From IMG/VR virus record IMGVR_UViG_3300010334_000157, positions 1 through 33,792 of that record: a DNA stretch of 33,792 nt; one strand, given 5' to 3'. Positions within the stretch are counted from its first letter, which is position 1. Every line of letters starts with the position of its first letter. The position numbers were made by a program, and so were the translations under genes. The notes beneath the pieces were generated by a model. That model did no database searches, had not been told where the DNA came from, and was given only the letters and a program-made list of their open reading frames with translations. This document shows, piece by piece, positions 30,097 to 33,792 of this stretch. The stretch is from a virus.

Positions 30097-31393
30097 TCGC
30101 CCTGCCGTAGTGGTCAGGCCACGCAAGCAGTTCAGAAAGTACCTGGAGCGCAAGCAAAGGTGGGCCTGCCTTATCTGTCATCGAAGGGCCGGCAAGACTG
30201 TTGCCTGTATGCAGGATTTGATTTTAAGGGCGCAGAATGATCCTCGATTAGACCCTCCTCGCCGGTATGCCTACATTGCCCCGACAAGGGATCAGGCCAA
30301 GGATGTCGCCTGGGCAATGCTCAAGAGGTTTGTGCAATCCTACCCGGATACCAAAATCAACGAGGCGGATTTGACCGTGACCTTTGCCAATGGAGCAAAT
30401 ATCCGCCTCTACTCTGGCGAAAACTACGACCGCATGAGAGGGCTTTATTTTGATCACGTCATCTTGGATGAGTTTGGGGACTTGGACCCTACGGCATGGC
30501 AGGCAGTCGTGAGGCCGGCGCTATCGGATTACAATGGAGGGGCAACCATGATTGGCACTCCCAAGGGAAGAAACGGATTCTGGAGGCTATGGGAGGCAGC
30601 GTTAAAAGACCCTGATTGGTTCACCTTGATCCTAAAGGCAAGTGAGTCTGGCATCCTTGACGAAAAAGAAATTGCAGACATCAAGCGCGGGACGCCGACT
30701 CATATCTTTGAGCAAGAGTTTGAATGTTCCTTTGATGTTGGACGCCCTGGGGCAATCTATTCCAAGTCACTTTCCGAGGCTCGGAACCAGCGCAGGGTAT
30801 CTAATGACATCCTCTGGTTCAAAGAGGCCCCAGTCTATACCTCCTTTGACGTAGGCGCCCCCCTCAACCAACGCTGCTGGATCTGGCAAATGGTATCAGA
30901 TCGTTTGATCTTCCTTGAGGCCCTGTCAGGAGGAGATGATTGCAAGACGCCGGCGGATTGGGCAGGTAGGCTTGCCCAGAAGCAGTACCGATATGGGGCG
31001 CACTTTATTCCCCATGATGCCGCTACCGAGAACGGAGGGCTATGGCAGGAAGCCCTCAAGCTAGGGGGTTTAGCCAATGTGGTGCCGGTACCTCGTCAGA
31101 TGTCAGTCTGGGATGGCATCAACCTTGCCTTGGATGCTTTCCCACGCATCAGTTTCAACGAAGACGGGTGCAAGGAGGGCATTGATTCACTTGATGCCTA
31201 TCACTCCAAAGAAGAACGTGATGGGGTCACTATCAAGAACGTCCCGGTACACGATTGGTCATCCCACGGGGCAGACTCATTCTCTCTAGCTCATCAGGCA
31301 ATCAAAGCCGGCCTTGTCGTGGATCGAACTGCTATCCCACGCAGAACACGACCAATGGGCAGGCCAGAGGTTATCATGGGGTTTAGAGGATGA
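30080..31393 (+). CDS. Terminase large subunit (packaging ATPase/nuclease)
   Basis: A 437-residue protein. Walker A reads CHRRAGKT (residues 33-40), Walker B VILDEF (127-132), followed by the coupling region MIGTPKGRNGFWRLW. The C-terminal nuclease part shows YTSFDVGAPLNQRCWIW (first Asp), FIPHDAATENGG and VHDWSSHGADSFS (last Asp), as in the RNase H-like nuclease of large terminases. It pumps DNA into the prohead and cuts it. The start must be GTG at 30080 (or GTG 30110), because the first ATG would fall after Walker A. The order small terminase, large terminase, then portal further on is usual. Confidence 0.9.
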   Translation: METPTDRPAVVVRPRKQFRKYLERKQRWACLICHRRAGKTVACMQDLILRAQNDPRLDPPRRYAYIAPTRDQAKDVAWAMLKRFVQSYPDTKINEADLTVTFANGANIRLYSGENYDRMRGLYFDHVILDEFGDLDPTAWQAVVRPALSDYNGGATMIGTPKGRNGFWRLWEAALKDPDWFTLILKASESGILDEKEIADIKRGTPTHIFEQEFECSFDVGRPGAIYSKSLSEARNQRRVSNDILWFKEAPVYTSFDVGAPLNQRCWIWQMVSDRLIFLEALSGGDDCKTPADWAGRLAQKQYRYGAHFIPHDAATENGGLWQEALKLGGLANVVPVPRQMSVWDGINLALDAFPRISFNEDGCKEGIDSLDAYHSKEERDGVTIKNVPVHDWSSHGADSFSLAHQAIKAGLVVDRTAIPRRTRPMGRPEVIMGFRG

Positions 31394-31821
31394 TCTATGG
31401 ACCTTTCTGGTGGATCACTAAAGATGGAGACGAAGTATGCGCCGACCTCTTCTCACGGCACTATAGTAAAATCCACTACAAAGACGGACGCAGACCCAAA
31501 CTCTTTTGCGGACCCGGAGAAAAAATTGTCTTACGAACATGGGAAGGAGACGCCCTATTTGTTTGGAGAAAGTTCAAGGATGACTCTGGTCAGTCTGGAG
31601 TCAACTGCTCCATCTTCCGAAACGAAAGCGCGCATCAAAGTAGTGAGCTTATCAGACAGGCAGACGCCATTGCTGATGCAGTCTGGCCTAATCAAAGGCA
31701 TTATACCTATGTCAATGCGCCGAAAGTCAGGTCAGCAAACCCTGGATATTGTTACAAACTAGCAGGGTGGAAGCGTTGTGGCATCACTAAAATCAACAAA
31801 CTCCTTATTTTTGAACGTTAA
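31390..31821 (+). CDS. Conserved phage protein, possibly GNAT/Mom-like
   Basis: A 143-residue protein in an ATGA overlap with the large terminase. The sequence is highly patterned: LFSRHYSKIHYKDGRR, LFCGPGEKIVLRT, ALFVWRKFKDDSGQSGVNCSIFRNES, SSELIRQADAIADAVWP, YTYVNAPKVRSANPGYCYKLAGWKRCGIT. I know this as a recurrent phage family of unknown role. The last part, Y-x-Y-V...NPG-x-x-Y-x-x-AGW-x-x-x-G, resembles the end of GNAT-fold proteins such as the Mom DNA-modification enzymes (R..Y-x-x-AGW-x-x-G). That link is inference from pattern. If right, it would be a second DNA-modification gene beside the methyltransferase. Confidence 0.6.
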   Translation: MIYGPFWWITKDGDEVCADLFSRHYSKIHYKDGRRPKLFCGPGEKIVLRTWEGDALFVWRKFKDDSGQSGVNCSIFRNESAHQSSELIRQADAIADAVWPNQRHYTYVNAPKVRSANPGYCYKLAGWKRCGITKINKLLIFER

Positions 31822-31849
31822 TGTTCACAAACCCTTTAAATCTGAACAT
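31821..31849. repeat. Inverted repeat ATGTTCA / TGAACAT
   Basis: Perfect 7-base arms at 31821-31827 and 31843-31849 with a 15-base AT-rich spacer, in the 57-base gap after the GNAT-like gene. TGTTCA appears again near 31863. It could be an operator for a dimeric regulator; the loop is long for a terminator and no T-run follows. Confidence 0.5.
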
Positions 31850-31878
31850 GAGGTCATCAACGTGTTCACGGCATTGAC

Positions 31879-32109
31879 ATGACACCCGCAGATATGCCAA
31901 CGCCTACAGAACACCAATTACTTGAAACTATCTTTGAGAAATGCGTCATTCGACGCGGCAAGGGCAGGCAAATTGACTGCAAGCTAGGACTCTGGGGCGT
32001 TGGATCTAGGGATAAAGACTCATTAGAACGCAATGCCCGTCACTACTGGATTCAGTATTACCGTGATGGTGAGTATGACAAAATCCTAGGCAGCAATGAC
32101 GCCAGTTGA
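31879..32109 (+). CDS. Small hypothetical protein
   Basis: A 76-residue ORF with a mixed helical/charged sequence, EHQLLETIFEKCVIRRGKGR then QIDCKLGLWGVGSRDKDSLERNARHYWIQYY. It is basic in the middle and may bind nucleic acid; no family was recognised. Overlaps the next gene by 14 bases. Confidence 0.55.
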   Translation: MTPADMPTPTEHQLLETIFEKCVIRRGKGRQIDCKLGLWGVGSRDKDSLERNARHYWIQYYRDGEYDKILGSNDAS

Positions 32110-32446
32110 GATAGCAGCAGCAGTCTACAGCAAGGAGCCTTGCAAACGCACCTTTGCCGAGGATCTTGAAGCTCACCTACTCAATGGTCATGTTCACTCT
32201 ACCGATCAGTATTTCATCATGGGTAGGAAAGTTAGGAGTGGCGCCGACTACGCAGACATCATCAACCCATACGTTAAGCACGACAACCCGGACTGCTGGT
32301 TAGTCTGGTTATATGCCGGCAACATGAGGAAGGCTTTTGAAGCGGCAGATGTCCAACTCCCAATGGTCGCATTTGAGAAAAGAAACCGGCTAAAGTTTTA
32401 CTCTTGGGATGTTATACGCAAAAGAACAGAACGATTCTTTGCATAA
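32096..32446 (+). CDS. Small hypothetical protein
   Basis: A 116-residue protein: MTPVEIAAAVYSKEPCKRTF, EAHLLNGHVHSTDQYFIMGR, NPDCWLVWLYAGNMRKAFE, NRLKFYSWDVIRKRTERFF. It has a mixed alpha/beta pattern with no known motif. Phage genomes often carry this kind of gene between terminase and portal, and it may help packaging or regulation. A 41-base gap with a promoter-like site follows. Confidence 0.55.
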   Translation: MTPVEIAAAVYSKEPCKRTFAEDLEAHLLNGHVHSTDQYFIMGRKVRSGADYADIINPYVKHDNPDCWLVWLYAGNMRKAFEAADVQLPMVAFEKRNRLKFYSWDVIRKRTERFFA

Positions 32447-32452
32447 TTCCTC

Positions 32453-32481
32453 TTGCCAAGTTAGTAGGCGGATGTTAATTC
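32453..32481 (+). promoter_or_regulatory. Possible promoter of the portal/capsid operon
   Basis: TTGCCA (32453-32458), 17 bases, TAATTC (32476-32481), with ATG at 32488 six bases later. The CTTGCCA box is shared with the sites before 13869 and 18171. The gap also contains GTTAGTA. Such a promoter would start the head genes, which end at the hairpin terminator at 785-826 if the genome is circular or repeated. Confidence 0.4.
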
Positions 32482-32487
32482 CGCTAA

Positions 32488-32850
32488 ATGCTTTCCAGAT
32501 TAGAAGCCTTTTTTGATGATTTAGTTTCGGCGCTTACGCCCGAATTGGCACTTGCCGGTGGGATTCCCGCACCCAAAGAGAACATTGATAAAAAGCCCAC
32601 CCTGGCGCTCAACAAGGGTGGCGGGTCTCCACCACCACCCCCGCCTCCAGCAATTAACATCCCTCCGCCTCCGCCTCCTCCACCTCCACCACCACCACCA
32701 CCGACGGCCTCTAGCCAAGACGTTGCTGCTCAACAGCAGTCTGCTCTTCAAAACAATGCTGGTCGATTTGGATACAAGGCGTCTCTCATGCAGGGGGCTA
32801 ACACCTCATCCAATAGTGCTACCGGCAGCGGTTCGCTTCTCGGATCGTAA
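32488..32850 (+). CDS. Polyproline small protein before the portal
   Basis: A 120-residue protein. It starts with a hydrophobic/acidic helix (LSRLEAFFDDLVSALTPELAL), then has seven prolines in a row, a short AINI spacer and fourteen more prolines, and ends in a Ser/Ala/Gly-rich tail with FGYKASLMQGANTSS and GSGSLLGS. The tail resembles the common small protein that lies next to podovirus portals. Long Pro runs form a rigid rod and slow ribosomes, needing EF-P. It overlaps the portal start (TAATG), so a slow-down here could tune portal translation. Role unknown. Confidence 0.65.
   Translation: MLSRLEAFFDDLVSALTPELALAGGIPAPKENIDKKPTLALNKGGGSPPPPPPPAINIPPPPPPPPPPPPPPTASSQDVAAQQQSALQNNAGRFGYKASLMQGANTSSNSATGSGSLLGS
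32629..32703 (+). repeat. CCN (proline codon) repeat tract
   Basis: Seven CCN codons (32629-32649), four other codons, then fourteen CCN codons (32662-32703), mostly CCA and CCT. The tract has almost no G on the + strand and may vary in length by slippage in steps of three without a frameshift. Confidence 0.8.
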
Positions 32851-33792
32851 TGGCAAAGAAAGACGCTGTTGCCGAGGTGGTTGATACCCCCAAGGGCAAA
32901 TCCAATACCGAGCTAGGCGCCGGGATTGTTTCCCGTTGGTCGCGTCTAGAGGCAGACCGGAATTACTGGATGAGTATGTGGCAACAGATTGCCGAGCTTG
33001 TGATGCCTCGCAAGAGTTACATCCTAGCAACGACCATCACGCCCAACTCGGAGCGTGAGGCCCGTCTATATGACTCCACAGGAGTCAGGGCGAACCAAGT
33101 GCTTGCCGCCGGTTGCATGAGTTACATTACGCCCGCCGACTCGCGTTGGTGCAGTTTCACGGCCCCAGAAGCCATTGAGGATGGGGATGGGGTGCAGGAA
33201 TACTTTGCAGAGGTCACCGAAATTGTCATGGAGACGCTTGCCCGGAGCAACTTCCATCAGGCAATCCACGAATTGTACCTGGATCGAGGATGCTTCGGCA
33301 CCGCAGTCCTTTTTGTTGAGCCTGGAGAAAACCTTCCCATCACCTTCACCAATGTGGATGTCGGCACATTCTGCATTTCCGACAACTACGAGGGGTATGT
33401 GGACACCATGTTCCGCCGCATGGAAATGACCGCACGACAGATTGTGCAGCAGTTTGGCATTGAAAACGTCTCTGATGGCGTCCGCAACTGCTACAATCAA
33501 GACAACGGCAAAGGCATGGACGAGAAATTCCATGTCATCCATGCGGTCTATCCGCGTGATGAAGGGAGCCGGGACAAGAAAAAGTACGATGGTCCCAACA
33601 AGCCCATTGCCTCCTGCTACGTTGAAGAGAAAGGCCGGCATATTTTGCGTGAGAGTGGCTATGACGAGTTGCCATTCATGGCAACACGTTACCTCAAGTG
33701 GCAGAAGTCCCCCTACGGATGGTCTCCATCTTGGACTGCCATGCCTGATTTGCGTCAGTTGAATTTCCTTCAGAAACAGATGGATGCGTTGG
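32850..33792 (+). CDS. Portal (head-to-tail connecting) protein, N-terminal part
   Basis: The frame is open from ATG 32850 (TAATG overlap) to the end of the window, 314 codons, so the gene is cut. The visible part matches podovirus head-tail connectors: RWSRLEADRNYWMSMWQQIAELVMPRK, LYDSTGVRANQVLAAGCMSYITPADSRWCSF, HELYLDRGCFGTAVLFVE, MTARQIVQQFG and PFMATRYLKWQKSPYGWSPS, then the start of the conserved LNFLQKQMDAL. The portal is the 12-fold ring for DNA packaging and ejection. The usual length is ~500-550 residues, so about 200 are missing. Scaffold and the capsid N-terminus would follow. Confidence 0.88.
   Translation, partial: MAKKDAVAEVVDTPKGKSNTELGAGIVSRWSRLEADRNYWMSMWQQIAELVMPRKSYILATTITPNSEREARLYDSTGVRANQVLAAGCMSYITPADSRWCSFTAPEAIEDGDGVQEYFAEVTEIVMETLARSNFHQAIHELYLDRGCFGTAVLFVEPGENLPITFTNVDVGTFCISDNYEGYVDTMFRRMEMTARQIVQQFGIENVSDGVRNCYNQDNGKGMDEKFHVIHAVYPRDEGSRDKKKYDGPNKPIASCYVEEKGRHILRESGYDELPFMATRYLKWQKSPYGWSPSWTAMPDLRQLNFLQKQMDAL

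Noticed and set aside
31397-31762. 121-codon + strand ORF overlapping the GNAT-like gene
   Set aside because: Composition is unlike a folded protein and the other frame carries a strongly patterned conserved family.
33066-33641. 191-codon minus-strand ORF opposite the portal
   Set aside because: The + strand frame is a clear portal protein over the same DNA; the reverse frame is a shadow.
1-33792. tRNA genes, CRISPR arrays, insertion sequences and attachment sites
   Set aside because: I looked for cloverleaf-like segments, regularly spaced repeats, transposase motifs and integrase genes and saw none that I could support; weak tRNA-like folds cannot be excluded by eye.

Overview
The window is one continuous stretch of a tailed double-stranded DNA phage (or prophage) genome with a podovirus (short-tail, T7-like) virion plan. 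The evidence is a head-tail connector/portal, a capsid protein, gp11-like adaptor and gp12-like nozzle proteins, three gp14/gp15/gp16-like ejection proteins and a T7-type tail-fibre N-terminus. The host cannot be named from the sequence. Base composition is near 50% GC. Some genes have clear Shine-Dalgarno sequences (for example before 23244 and 23726), but most gene starts have none. All genes but one read on the + strand. Most neighbours overlap as ATGA or TAATG, which suggests long translationally coupled operons.

Layout. 1-7133: capsid C-terminal part carrying an extra glycine/threonine-rich module, a hairpin terminator, adaptor, nozzle, a cupin-like protein and two ejection proteins. 7135-7365: a single minus-strand gene for a small exported protein. 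7453-13818: a giant 2,121-residue gp16-position polyvalent protein. 13869-17779: tail fibre and adhesin genes plus several tiny companions. 17779-19433: lysis genes (small membrane proteins, a 3-TM holin, a GH108-type muramidase). 19430-21097: a helical protein, a metallophosphoesterase, a winged-helix protein and an HExxH metallopeptidase. 21098-22428: AT-rich control region with small DNA-binding proteins and tiny membrane proteins. 22429-25017: RecT annealase, an unknown protein, a Cas4/RecB-type Fe-S nuclease and a small HTH protein. 25014-26729: a DNA cytosine methyltransferase gene with a second 565-codon reading frame open inside it. 26722-29364: small proteins, a Holliday-junction-resolvase-like nuclease and a DUF1376-type replication protein. 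29457-32446: small and large terminase, a possible GNAT/Mom-like protein and two unknowns. 32488-33792: a polyproline protein and the portal, cut by the window end. If the genome is circular or terminally redundant, only the rest of the portal, the scaffold and the capsid N-terminus would lie outside the window.

How it works together. No DNA polymerase, RNA polymerase or integrase is visible, so replication and transcription probably use host enzymes, with RecT/nuclease recombination and a DUF1376 initiator-like protein. Modification of viral DNA is suggested by the cytosine methyltransferase and, more tentatively, by the GNAT-like gene.

Most notable points: (1) the methyltransferase locus, where the canonical motifs lie in one frame while the long region between motifs VIII and X is low-complexity in that frame but protein-like, with repeated W-x-T-P motifs, in the +1 frame; (2) a TTGnnn box found 34-40 nt before the ATG at seven gene starts that follow intergenic DNA, which fits transcripts starting at or very near the start codon; (3) an extra module in the capsid protein; (4) a module in the giant ejection protein bounded by two TSFSI motifs.
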